The notes under the pieces are model-generated. The model was given only the letters and a program-made list of their open reading frames with translations. It was not told the origin of the DNA and did not search any database. Source: Cepaea nemoralis (taxonomy: Eukaryota > Mollusca > Gastropoda > Stylommatophora > Helicidae). From it: 64,000 bases of DNA. This document shows positions 20,126 through 30,261 of this stretch, in pieces. The position numbers and the translations under genes were made by a program. Each line of letters opens with the position of its first letter. Within the stretch, counting starts at the first letter, position 1. The stretch spans positions 27,501 through 91,500 of the forward strand of contig JACEFZ010004195.1 in assembly GCA_014155875.1 (NCBI GenBank), read 5' to 3'.

Positions 20126-21040
20126 ATCATGTGTCCCGGGCCTCACGATGGATGGTGGAGGTGTCAACAGAGGGAGCGGGCTGAGGTATCTTGGGGTCGC
20201 GTTTGACGGGAGCCTGTCTCTGGGGGTCGCGTTTGACGGGAGCCTGTCCTTCAGGGACCAAGTGGAGACGGTTGTGGCGAGATCTCAAGGGGGACTCAGT
20301 GCACTTAAAGCTATGGCTGCGGTGGACACAGCGCTTGATCCTCTCGGTGATTGATTATGGACTGGGACTACTCGCTGCCCCAGGGGGTCAGCTGGTGAGG
20401 TTATAGCAAATACAGAGCGAAGCTATGCGGGTCATTCTGGGATGAACCGGAGACACCCCAGTGGTATGTGTGCGTTGCATCCTTGGTTTGCCGGCTGTTG
20501 CTGGTGGGCTCGGGGTGATGCCTCAGAGTGGCTGCGGACACGGGTCACCCTTTGCATGGGGCGCTGGACGCGGTTGGGGGTCAGCGACTGGTGAGAGGGA
20601 GGTCATGGATGGCTCGGGCGGAGGGTGCGGTCGGACATGTGTGCATCTTGGGGAGCGTTGGGCGAGGAGAGGAGTGGGTCAGAGCAGAGTGCCAGCGGAG
20701 CAGTCAGACTTGTGCAGAGTTATAGTCCCATTCGGCCTGGGGTGCGGGGGGTGGCCAGCAGGGGCCACGGAGGTGGAGATCCAGTAACTAGTTCAGGATA
20801 ATGCTCGCTCGGGTGATGTGATTATCTACACTGATGGTTCGGTGTCGAGAGGTGGGAGAAGTGCCTGGGGGTTCACAGCAAAAGCTGATGGCCGACGTTT
20901 GGTGCGGGAGAGCCTGGCATGTGGTGCCACGGCATCTGGCTTGGGAATGGAGATGGGGGAGGTCGCTGCAGCTTTCCGCTGGATCGAGAATGTCGCGGAA
21001 AAAAACTTGATAGTTTTGATCGATGACAAACAAGACCCGA
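20126..21040 (+). pseudogene. Degenerate I-like LINE ((CAAT)n-tail family), RT thumb to RNase H
   Basis: Matches the minus-strand LINE at 37592-40803: a LRYLGVAFDGSLSF thumb motif with a local 30-bp tandem duplication (20192-20247), a GGLSALKAMAAVDTA region, MRVILG near 20428, the linker, and RNase H beginning VIIYTDGSVSRGGRSAWGF at 20818 and reaching GLGMEMGEVAAAFRW. RNase H ends before its last catalytic Asp, and the 3' end is missing. Frameshifts are present. Confidence 0.82.
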
Positions 21041-21384
21041 CATTCGTCTGAAAAAGAAAAAAAAACAGGCAGCTCTTCAATGAGCAGGGGACTGAGGAAC
21101 AAAGTACGTCGCAAAAACTGTCTGCATACGGTCGGCATTTCTGTATGATGTGGGTTGTTCGAGAAACGTACAATGGCGCCATCCGTCTACAAGGCGGGAG
21201 TCAGCCTTTGAAGTGATAGACGGAATGTCTGGCCAGACGTCGGATGAAGTCTTGTGATGTGGAGAAGGTTCTCTAGATCACAGACAGGAGATAATTTCCC
21301 AGATGAAAGGGGACACCAGCCAGATGTCCACATTGAGTTGGAAAAAATAAAGAGAAAAACAACTTCTCGACGCCTCTGCGCCTA
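21041..21384. other. Unassigned spacer
   Basis: Mixed sequence with an A-rich tract at 21052-21065. No gene is recognised; it may belong to an unrecognised element whose promoter is the next feature. Confidence 0.45.
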
Positions 21385-21394
21385 GACAATTTGG

Positions 21395-21420
21395 TGACGT
21401 CACTCAAGCCCCGATATAAA
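21395..21420 (+). promoter_or_regulatory. CRE plus TATA-box arrangement
   Basis: A perfect palindromic CRE (TGACGTCA, 21395-21402) lies 12 bp upstream of TATAAA (21415-21420). Spacing suits a Pol II promoter with a start near 21445-21450. No downstream gene is recognised within 1 kb, so it may be the promoter of a decayed retroelement LTR or of an unseen first exon. Chance remains possible. Confidence 0.35.
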
Positions 21421-21658
21421 ACCAGTTGAGGTAAACAAGTTGGGGGAGTCGACCAAATATTCTGAAGTGTTAAAGATCGGCGCAGTATTCCGAGTTGTGT
21501 TAATTGAAAGAGACTATAGTGTTAAAGTGTTGATAATGTATCGGCGGACATAGATCCAGTCTGTGATTGCATAGTCTCAATCATCAACCGGAATAGGCAT
21601 GTGGTATTCTATTAATCATATCTAACTTAGAGTATGATTAGGAATAGAGTACAGTACT

Positions 21659-21730
21659 GTGCGGTGATATAATGTATTATAGGTGCGGTGATAGAATGTT
21701 CTATAAGTGCGGTGCTAGAAAGTATTATAG
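21659..21730. repeat. 24-bp tandem repeat, three copies
   Basis: GTGCGGTGATATAATG-TATTATAG and two variants follow head to tail, with a partial fourth starting GAGCGTCGG. Confidence 0.85.
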
Positions 21731-22460
<730 letters not shown>

Positions 22461-22844
22461 CTACCTAGAAACATTAATTGGTTGTTTGTTAAAGAGGGGG
22501 AAAATCTTATAATCAGAGACTTGTGAACAGTAGATTTTCCCAAGTGACATTTCAGTTAATTGAAAGATTATCTGTTCAACAAACATTATTAAACAGAGTA
22601 ACTTCACCGTGTTTGTTAGAGTGAAGACCAAGATCGAACAGTGTCTAACTGATGACCAGCCTCCTGTTTGTTCGAGTGTTATCGGAGAAAGTCGTCACGT
22701 GGACGGAGAAACATCTTCTGGGTGAGGTTCACTGTCCGGAATACATGGTGCTGTTGTGTGCTCAGCACAGTGATGTAACAGACTTTGCTCCTGATTCACT
22801 GGTCTGATTCTACATACACATTAGAATATTCGACACACATTCTA
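22461..22844. other. Unassigned spacer
   Basis: No feature recognised. Confidence 0.5.
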
Positions 22845-23345
22845 CACATTACATTTACTAATATTACTAAATATCTACTACTAATACTAAAAACTTACTT
22901 CAAATATTACAAATCTGTTACTAATACTAAAAGTATACAACTAATATTAAAAATCTACTTTTTTTTTTTTAAATTCGCATATCCTTTACAGGACATCGCT
23001 GTCAACAGCAGCATCTTTCAGCTGTCTGTTGATTTCTTGGCAAGATTACACTCAGTAGTTTGCCATTGCTTTCTGAGCGGCCGGCTCAGTTATCCCTCAA
23101 GTCACCAGCGGGGGTCGAACCGCTCCCAGTTCTCGCCCTACTAAAATCTACTTCTAGTAATAACCTATTACAAATATTATAGATCTACTGTTCTAATTTT
23201 TAATAAACCCCAATAATTATAAAACTAAATAAAAACTATTCCTAATTCTATAAATCTACTTCTAATTCTAAACATCGACTTCTATTTATAAATATATAAT
23301 TCAAATTCTAAAAATCTACCTCTGTTTATAAAATTCTACTAAAAA
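22845..23345. repeat. Degenerate AT-rich minisatellite (ACTTCTAATTCTAAAAATCT-like)
   Basis: Imperfect units of CTAATACTAAAAATCTACTT type repeat on both sides of a SINE insertion and resume weakly after 23595. Unit length is irregular. Confidence 0.65.
22961..23142 (-). mobile_element. SINE family A, 11-bp target-site duplication
   Basis: AAAATCTACTT occurs at 22950-22960 and 23143-23153. On the minus strand it has GCGGTTCGACCCCCGCT, ACTGAGTGTAATCTTGCC and ends GGATATGCG plus an A-rich tail. It belongs to the GACTTG subfamily and is inserted in the AT-rich minisatellite. That array offers several near matches, so the exact duplication length is uncertain. Confidence 0.85.
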
Positions 23346-23588
23346 AAAAGTAAGCTGCGTATCTTTCACAGGACGTTGCAGTCAACATCGGAATTTTTTT
23401 GCTGTTGTGATCTCTTGGCAGGTTTACGCTCAGTAGTTTGCCATTGCTTTCTGAACGACCGGCACCCATACTATTTTGTAAAAAACCAACGCAATGCGGT
23501 CTGCTGCCAAATCGCGCGCAGATGTGTTTCAAACGCGGGTATGAGGGATCACGAACTGCGTCCGTAACCTCTTCGCTACGGAGCGGAC
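23343..23588 (-). mobile_element. SINE family A, near full length
   Basis: Minus strand: CCGTAGCGAAGAGGTTACGG (A-box region), ACGCAGTTCGTGATCC (B-box region), ATTTGGCAGCAGACCGC, ATGGGTGCCGGTCGTTCAG, CTGAGCGTAAACCTGCC, GATACGCAGC and an A-rich tail. No clear target-site duplication. Confidence 0.88.
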
Positions 23589-23599
23589 AAAATGCAACT

Positions 23600-23950
23600 A
23601 CTAGTACTAAAAATACGCCTAGCGGTTTATTTTATTTAGATTTAGGCGCCCTACCTGTGCAGGTCACTTAAAAGTCTATTGAATGCGAATCATGAATGTA
23701 GAATTCCTGCATCAGTTTTCTTCAAACTGAAGTTGTGATTCAAATGCAGCTATTTCTTCATGACATTGTTCCGAGGATTACCGAAGCCACGAAAATTGCA
23801 TGTGAATGTTCACATGCTTCACAATGGCATCTTCAAGAAGGTGACAGATACAGTTACCTGAATCATTGTTGGTTTTAAAGAATTCGCTTTGTGCAAACCC
23901 GCCTAAAGTGACAAGAGTGCATAATAACTATTTCACTTATTTTGTACTTC
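23600..23950. other. Unassigned spacer
   Basis: No feature recognised. Confidence 0.5.
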
Positions 23951-23952
23951 AT

Positions 23953-24075
23953 AGTGTGTGGCGCCACAGTAGTATAGTGGTTAGAGCACTGTCTTACTAC
24001 ATTTGTGGTTCGGATTCATTCTCCAGCAGTGGTTGGCCCCATTTCATAAAATGAGCTCGGTATAATGTCTGGGAA
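23953..24075 (+). mobile_element. tRNA-derived SINE, family C
   Basis: Clear A box (AGTATAGTGGTTAGAGCACT) and B box (GTGGTTCGGATTC), then CCCCATTTCATAAAATGAGC. The copy at 58135-58260 (minus) shares GTGGTTAGAGCAC and a TCATTTTATGGGA-like body. It abuts a LINE 3' end to the right. Confidence 0.75.
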
Positions 24076-24079
24076 GTGT

Positions 24080-24480
24080 CTGAGAACCTTCGTCAGCTCA
24101 TCTTGTACCTTGCGGTGTTGAGATGAAGATAAACAGCGGGACAGTATCTGTTTATGTGCTTCGAATGTCAAAATTCCATAGGATTCTGTTATTCCTTCTG
24201 ACGATAGTTTACATGGTCGAAGTCTTCTTCTGATTCCATTTGTTCTGTACATCATTGCTTGTTGTGGTACACTGTCAGTTTTTACCGAGACATGTGGCCT
24301 AACCATTTCAACTGCTGCTATCCAATGAAATCTAGCATCGATATTATCCCCACTTTAGTCCTGGTTTATTCATTTATTATTTTCTCTCTCTTTGATAAAT
24401 TGAGTATTCTTCTCATGAATCTCATTTTCGTTGCCGCATTTTTTTCTTTTCTCTTATTCTGTCATTGTCCAGGTTTGGTA
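24080..24480 (-). pseudogene. RTE-like LINE 3' end (same family as 8670-9584)
   Basis: Minus-strand coding remnant with QQAMMYRTNGIRRRLRP and GITESYGIL, matching the SIPQAMMYRPDGNKG and GIAESMGI positions of the 8765-9058 frame, plus a similar 3' untranslated stretch. Broken by frameshifts and 5' truncated near 24480. Confidence 0.7.
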
Positions 24481-24584
24481 GCAAAGAGGAACCCGAGAAC
24501 CTACCACAGCTGTAAATGGGAGTAGGAGAAACGGGGTCAGTGAGAAGAAAAGGGGGAGACAAACCTGATGAGAAAAGAAAAACA

Positions 24585-24745
24585 AAGGAGAAAAGAGACA
24601 GACTGTGGTTAAAATTCATAGATGTCGGCTATGGGAACTGCCGAGGCGCAAAACAACAAACACATACACACCTTTAAAAGTGATTTATGACTTCGGTATC
24701 CTCGTGATTCAGGAGACCATATTAAATTATATAAATGATGTTCAT
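24585..24745 (+). pseudogene. I-like LINE endonuclease start, fragment
   Basis: Frame pieces resemble the endonuclease start of the LINE at 37592-40803 (VGYWNCRSARQRGPVLERL, IYDFDVLG): here IYDFGILVIQET is readable at 24678-24720. Too short and broken to place confidently. Confidence 0.5.
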
Positions 24746-24763
24746 TAAACGTCTTTAATATCA

Positions 24764-25290
24764 TTGGGCATCTGTCATTGTCTAAAATCAAATGCGCTAT
24801 CTCGTAATACCAAAATCATAATATACAAAACACTGATTAGACCAGTTGTGCTGTATGGCTCTGAAACCTGGAGTGCAACGAAAGGAGACGAAGCCTTGTT
24901 ACAAACCTTTGAGAACAAAGTCTTAAGACGCATCTTTGGACCCATTAGGGATACACAAAGTGGAGAGTGGAAAAGAAGAAGTAACAAAGACATTTATGAT
25001 CTGTTTAAGTCCCCGCTAATCACTGGTATCATGAAGGCTAATAGACTACAATGGCTGGGGCATATAGAAAGAATGGAAGATAATAGCGAAATAAAACTCG
25101 CTTACACTCAGGAAATAAATGACCGTAGACCCCGAGGTAGACCAAGAAGACGTTGGAGAGATAATATATATACAGACCTACAAGCACTTTTAATCAACGA
25201 CTGGCAAGAGAAGGTCAACCAGAGAGACGAATGGAGACGGATTGTATCTGCAGCAAAGAACCTCAATGGCTCGGAACGCTGAAGAAGAAG
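24764..25290 (+). pseudogene. Non-LTR RT C-terminal domain, intact frame, (GAA)n tail
   Basis: An open frame to 25282 reads IIYKTLIRPVVLYGSETWSA, NKVLRRIFGPIRDTQSG, KANRLQWLGHIERM, RRPRGRPRRRWRDNIYTD and ends NGSER. These are standard C-terminal motifs of a LINE ORF2. It differs from the RTE-like family here and ends in GAAGAAGAAGAAG. The frame is open across 172 codons, so insertion may be fairly recent although 5' truncated. A 144-bp insertion with the same tail type lies at 60626-60769. Confidence 0.85.
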
Positions 25291-25363
25291 AAGAATCTGT
25301 CATTGTCGTGCAGATAGACTGAATCTAGCAATATAAAGTCAATAATAGCTCCATCATATATAG

Positions 25364-25865
25364 ATGGATAAAGAGCAGAATATGAGAATAAAAATATTGC
25401 ATTCTTTTCCCTTGGAAGTTAGAAACAGAGTTCTTGCATGTTACATGGAACCAATTTTAACACACTGCTGCGAATCCTGGACAATTAGTAAACAGACGAA
25501 AAAAAATCCCAGGAAACGGAGATGTGGTTTTATAGAAGAATGCTGAAAATTAATAGGAAAGCCAAAATGAGTAATCATGAGAAGCTGAATCGTAAGATGC
25601 CTATCACAAACATCAGAAAGAGGCAGTCATTGTTTTTTGGCCACGTTACGAGAAGCTAAAAAAATTGAACATGTGACAACGGGAAAGTTTTATGGAAAGA
25701 GAGATAGAGGAAGACAGCGTAAGTAGATTTTGAAAGTCTTGCGTCATGGCACGGAAGGGGGTCAACACACGAGTTGATCCATGACGTCGGAGATATCCAT
25801 TTTTGGAGAGGCATGATTGCCCACACCAGCCAACAAGGTGCTGGATGGAGATATAGATAGATATT
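25364..25865 (+). pseudogene. RTE-like LINE C-terminal remnant
   Basis: Plus-strand pieces: VRNRVLACYMEPILTHCCES with WTISKQTKK (25432-25510), a broken MWFYRRMLKINRKAK, FFGHV, IEHVTTGKFYGKRDRGR near 25650, and THELIHDVG near 25770. The order matches the C terminus at 13286-13692. Several frame breaks. Confidence 0.75.
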
Positions 25866-25974
25866 AATGAGTATAATATAATCAGGTTGATACGGTCAAC
25901 CAAATGACAGAGATGTGAAACCGAATGGCCCTTGTCAACAGCGAGACCTTATTTTAATTTTTTTTTTTTTAAAT

Positions 25975-26370
25975 ACAGGATGCCGTTGTTCGGCCATTTG
26001 GCGAAGATCAAAGTGTAGATTTATCTGCACTTGGTCTGACCAGGGTGTAGAGGCGGATAGAACAATACAAATGGAGGCTAAAGTATACGAGCATGTAGAC
26101 TCATTCCTTCATGAGTGTGATTGGAAATTCTTGTCTGAGAGTGCTAATTCTGTTGGGAAATGTTTGATAACTGGGGACCTCAACGCTCGATCAAAAGAGT
26201 GGCCAAATGTAATAGAAACTAAGCAGGAAATATCCACCGGCCAGGCACTCCTTCTTTTGCTGTCTCTCATCTTCCACTGGTGCAGAATCCCTCGGCTATT
26301 ACATCAAGCTCCTTGTAAGCTTGCAAATGATTGTTCTCCACTGGCTGAGGTAGCCGGTCAACCCTCCTAG
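25975..26370 (+). pseudogene. LINE endonuclease-like fragment
   Basis: One frame holds SVGKCLITGDLNARSKEWPN, the G-D-x-N-A-R active-site pattern of APE-type LINE endonucleases. The rest is degraded. The family cannot be fixed by eye. Confidence 0.5.
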
Positions 26371-26504
26371 GTCGCCTTATACGACATGCTTATAGATTGC
26401 AGTGTTACTACTATCTGCTTCTCTCATTAGCCCCGGTAACATACGTTGCATAGCCAAAAATAAGGTTCGGTTTTATTGAGTAGTACGAAAAGCAAAGCAG
26501 TTGT

Positions 26505-26643
26505 CTGTTATCTGCTGGGATAGGTGCTCATATCCTCCCCCAAACATATGCGTCACCGTCCAACAGCTAATAGTGCCAGTTCTGTGATGGTTGACAAGGC
26601 CTATCGTGCTCCCGGTGCTCTTGCCCGGCCGTGCTAATTCTTA
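26505..26643 (-). pseudogene. I-like LINE 3' end, left of the gypsy insertion
   Basis: On the minus strand it reads CATCACAGAACTGGCACTAT and GGGGAGGATATGAGCACCTA, the terminal coding region of the I-like LINEs. The upstream part of the same LINE appears at 36071-36360 beyond the gypsy element, so the two pieces are one copy split by it. Confidence 0.75.
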
Positions 26644-26648
26644 CTCCC

Positions 26649-28934
26649 TGTCGTGTCCTCCTTTAAAGTGTCGTCCCTGGAGTGAAGAGAGTCAACACCC
26701 ACATTACAATATTTTTTTCCTATCAATATCCTGGAGAATCCACCAGCTTCCGTCCAACACACTCCATCAGCCCGTGGACACCTTTTCCTAGCACTCTCTC
26801 ACTGTCGTACTATGCCCCCTCTCATACTTCCCCAACACACTCCATCAGCCCGTGGACACCTTTTCCTATCACTCTCTCACTGTCGTACTATGTCCCCTCT
26901 CATACTTCCCCAACACACTCCATCAGCCCATGGACACCTTTTCCTATCACTCTCTCACTGTCGTACTATGCCCCCTCTCATACTTCCCCAACGCAACATA
27001 CTCAACAACTCTTGCTTCTAAAAATTAATAAAGATTAATTTATTAAAAGAAAAGTGTGACGTATATGAGACGTGTGTGCGAAGAAAAAGTGTGTCGTGTA
27101 TTATAACATAACTGTATGTGTCAGCCTTCAAAGTTCAGGATCATAGTGCACACATCATGGCAAGGATTACACGACATCACACGAGTCAGTACATTAGACC
27201 TCACCGAAGTCGTATCCTTCTCTCCAGACTTGTCCTCCTCCAGGAACTCTGATGACCATGAGATCTGAATCCCATGTAAATATATAATCCGTGGAAAAAA
27301 CTATTATTGTTCCTAACACAACTGTTCCTAACAGTTTATAGAAACTCCGGCTTCATAATTCCGGCGCGGTGAAACAAACATGGAACACTGTCCTATGAAC
27401 AGGACTTTTTGTCTCTTGCTAAATGTTCTCTAGTTCTCACTATTAAACAGTTATTGTCTATACTCCAATAGAGTCCTTTATTTTTGTTCTAGTCATAAGT
27501 GAACTGAATATCCATCACTACTGGTGTGTTAAAACTGGTATGACCTAAACTCATTCGGTATTTATCCTGTAGGATACATATACCATTCAGCTCCACTGAG
27601 CAATGTTGATCATCTTCCTCTAGCATAAGCTCTGTTGTAAAGTTGCTGGCCAATCTTCCTGCGCCAAACTTTATCCGGGATCGGATTTTTCCTGGGTTCC
27701 GTGTTCTTCATTCCAACCAGAGGGAACCTGTAACATAAATCAGACAACCGGTGATAGTCTCTCCGTCACTGATCTCTATTAGATGATCGTGGGCCATCGG
27801 CCTCGCTCAGAAAATATAATGAACCTACTCTGTCATGGACAGATGACTGAACACATATGTTATCATCAGGCCAAGACAAGAAAAAAAAATCAACAAACAG
27901 AATGCGGAACCCCGCCCACCAGGGACACCTACGGGAATATCCCAATTATCCCTCATTACTAAATTCTCAACTAGTAAAGCTTATCCACACTTCACTAATC
28001 TATTTCCAACTAACAGATCCAAGTATCACTTCCCTACTCTAGCTAGTTTTCCACTAACAGTGCTAATCATCACACTTTAGTTTTAACAAGGCTACAGCCT
28101 ATATTAATTAGAACTAATTATAATAGGTTCTACCTTAGGCAACACTGCAGTTAGATCAAATTACATCCACTCTTGCCATGACAGGCACGTGTAAAATTAA
28201 ATTAACTCAATTCGCACACGGTAGACATTTTCCAATCAGAACCGCAGTTCCGAAACACGTCCACTAAAATCCAAGGTTTGAGTTCAACTGTCCTCTCCAA
28301 TCATGGTTTTCTGCAAAACCTAAAATTGGTCACGTGACATGGTTGATGTCCTGCAGGTGTTATTTGGGCATATCATCCATTGTCAAGAATCGATTTTCCC
28401 TGGCTCCATCAATGTCAAAGTTGTCATCAGTTGTTTTGACTCCCCCAACAAACTAACGAGTTACTGTATGACCCCAACAACAGTTTTCCCCAACAAGCTG
28501 CCAATCTTCTTTACGTCCGGAAACTATGAATTGACAGACGGACTGTTTTCTTCCGAGCTGAGTACTTCCGCTTCCAATCCGACTTGTTTATAATCTGTCA
28601 AAGCGATGTATGATTCAGCTCATTCACTTCCCCTACACATCTGCAACTGTTAATTTTGCCCGACATGTGATGGCCGACATCCGATTGCCACCATGATCCC
28701 ACGGGTTCCATCTGTATTCAAATGTTGACAAACTGTCAAAGCGATGCCGGGATTTGTCTCACTCCCAATCCGTCTACCAGATGTACACGTACAGCTACAA
28801 ATATTGTCCTGGAATTTTGACATCCGATTTGTTTATACTGTTAGTTAAAATAGTTGTCGCTGGCAGATAGTCCGTTTTATCAGAAAGCCTCTATAATAAT
28901 CAACTGGGTAAACGCAAGGTTTTATTTTGTGACA
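26649..28934 (-). repeat. 3' LTR (left copy)
   Basis: 2286 bp, about 143 bp longer than the other LTR. The difference is explained by three copies of a 78-bp unit here against one there, and by a missing 14-bp segment (CACCACCGAGTGTT near 35882 in the other copy). ORFs inside are not conserved domains. Confidence 0.95.
26761..26994. repeat. 78-bp tandem repeat inside the left LTR, three copies
   Basis: Units begin ACTCCATCAGCCCGTGGACA at 26761, 26839 and 26917. The right LTR has a single copy. LTRs are copied from one template at insertion, so the array changed length in one LTR during or after integration. Confidence 0.95.
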
Positions 28935-28935
28935 T

Positions 28936-28948
28936 AGGCCCCCTCTTA
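28936..28948 (-). other. Polypurine tract of the gypsy element
   Basis: Minus strand reads AAGAGGGGGCC just before the 3' LTR, the expected position of the plus-strand DNA primer. A few nucleotides (TA) separate it from the LTR start. Confidence 0.8.
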
Positions 28949-28998
28949 AGAGAGTAGTCCATCTCACTCTTCTCCACCGTGAGTTTAATCCAGATGAT

Positions 28999-30261
28999 TC
29001 ATTCTTCTTCTTCAGGAGCTGGGTGTCTTGACAAGAAATCCGCTCCAACATTTTCCTTCCCAGGAATGTACTCCACTGTGAAATTATAAGGTTGAAGTAA
29101 CAACGACCACCGCATCAAACGGGCGTTGAGCTTCTGAGAAGTAGCCAGGAACATCAGGGGTTGATGATCCGACTGGACTCGAAACTTAACTCCATACAAA
29201 TATGGCTGGAATTTTTGCACTGCCCATACGAGGGACAAGCACTCTCTCTCGACGGTTGAATAATTCCTCTCCGCCTGTAGAAGTTTCTTGCTTGCGTATG
29301 CCACAGGTTTCAAAACCGAAGCATCGTCTTTTCCTTCCTGTAACAGAGCTGCCCCAATCCCAATCCCACTCGCATCTGTTCTCAACACAAAGGGTTTGGA
29401 AAGGTCAGGGAGCTGTAATACAGGTTTGCTGACCAAGGCCTCCTTTAACTGACTATAGGCATTCTCACATTCTGGTGTCCAAATGATTTGGTCCGGGAAT
29501 CCCTTTTTCAAGGTTTCCGTCAACGGAGCTCCCAGTTCAGTGAAATGTGGGATAAATTTGTGATAGAACCCACACAACGAGAGAAAAGATCGCACATCCT
29601 TCTTCGTTTTTGGCCTTGGTGCATTTCTGATTTTCTCCAGGTTCTTCTCTTCTGGGACAATGTGTCCTGGAGTGATGGTGTGACCTAGAAATTCCAGAGT
29701 CTGGTAACCAATCATGCACTTGGTTGGACGAGCAGTAAGCCCTGCTTCCTTGAGCCTATTAAACACTCTCTCCAAGGATTGTAAGTGGTCATCCAAGCTG
29801 TCACTGGAAATCAGAATATCATCCATGAATGAGATGATGGATGGATCCTGTAACGGATCTAGTAAAGTCCTCATCATGCGTGTAAACACACTAGGTGCAT
29901 TGCTGAGTCCAAAGGGCATGACCTTGAATTCGTAGTGTCCACTGGGTGTACTGAAAGCCAACAGTGGTCGAATCTCCGGTTTGACTGGTATCTGATAGTA
30001 CCCCCGACTCAGATCCACCTTTGAAAAGTACCGAGCCTTATGGAGCCTAGCGAATAACTGAGTTGGATTCGGCAAAGGTTCCACCTGAAATTGTGTGTGA
30101 CTGTTCAGAAGTCGGTAGTCTATACACAACCGGTGTTCTCCACTTGGTTTCCGTAACAAAACTACCCCTGCATTGTATGGGGATGTGGATGGTGCAATCA
30201 CGTCATCCTCCAGCAGTTTCTGTATTTCTTCCTCCAGGGCCTTTTCTTTAGAGAATGGCAC
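28999..30261 (-). CDS. pol: Gypsy pol, part 2: reverse transcriptase and RNase H
   Basis: A 420-codon open frame. RT: LEDDVIAPSTSPYNAGVV (fingers), KVDLSRGYYQI with catalytic Asp near residue 83, VMPFGLSNAPSVF, and the catalytic FMDDILISS at 145-153. RNase H: FVLRTDASGIGIG (Asp near 296), VEREC (Glu near 338-340), SDHQPL (Asp near 365) and GADFLSRH (Asp near 408), so all four acidic residues are present. It ends about 65 bp before the 3' LTR with no integrase after it. The listed start is a GTG; the sequence continues the preceding frame after a +1 (or -2) shift, so it is probably the C-terminal part of a polyprotein. It would act in cytoplasmic particles, making cDNA. Confidence 0.95.
   Translation of the reverse strand: MPFSKEKALEEEIQKLLEDDVIAPSTSPYNAGVVLLRKPSGEHRLCIDYRLLNSHTQFQVEPLPNPTQLFARLHKARYFSKVDLSRGYYQIPVKPEIRPLLAFSTPSGHYEFKVMPFGLSNAPSVFTRMMRTLLDPLQDPSIISFMDDILISSDSLDDHLQSLERVFNRLKEAGLTARPTKCMIGYQTLEFLGHTITPGHIVPEEKNLEKIRNAPRPKTKKDVRSFLSLCGFYHKFIPHFTELGAPLTETLKKGFPDQIIWTPECENAYSQLKEALVSKPVLQLPDLSKPFVLRTDASGIGIGAALLQEGKDDASVLKPVAYASKKLLQAERNYSTVERECLSLVWAVQKFQPYLYGVKFRVQSDHQPLMFLATSQKLNARLMRWSLLLQPYNFTVEYIPGKENVGADFLSRHPAPEEEE

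Noticed and set aside
27857..28593. Small ORFs in the left LTR (and the same at 34974-35710 in the right LTR)
   Set aside because: Their conservation reflects LTR identity, not selection; they are antisense to the element and have no domain.
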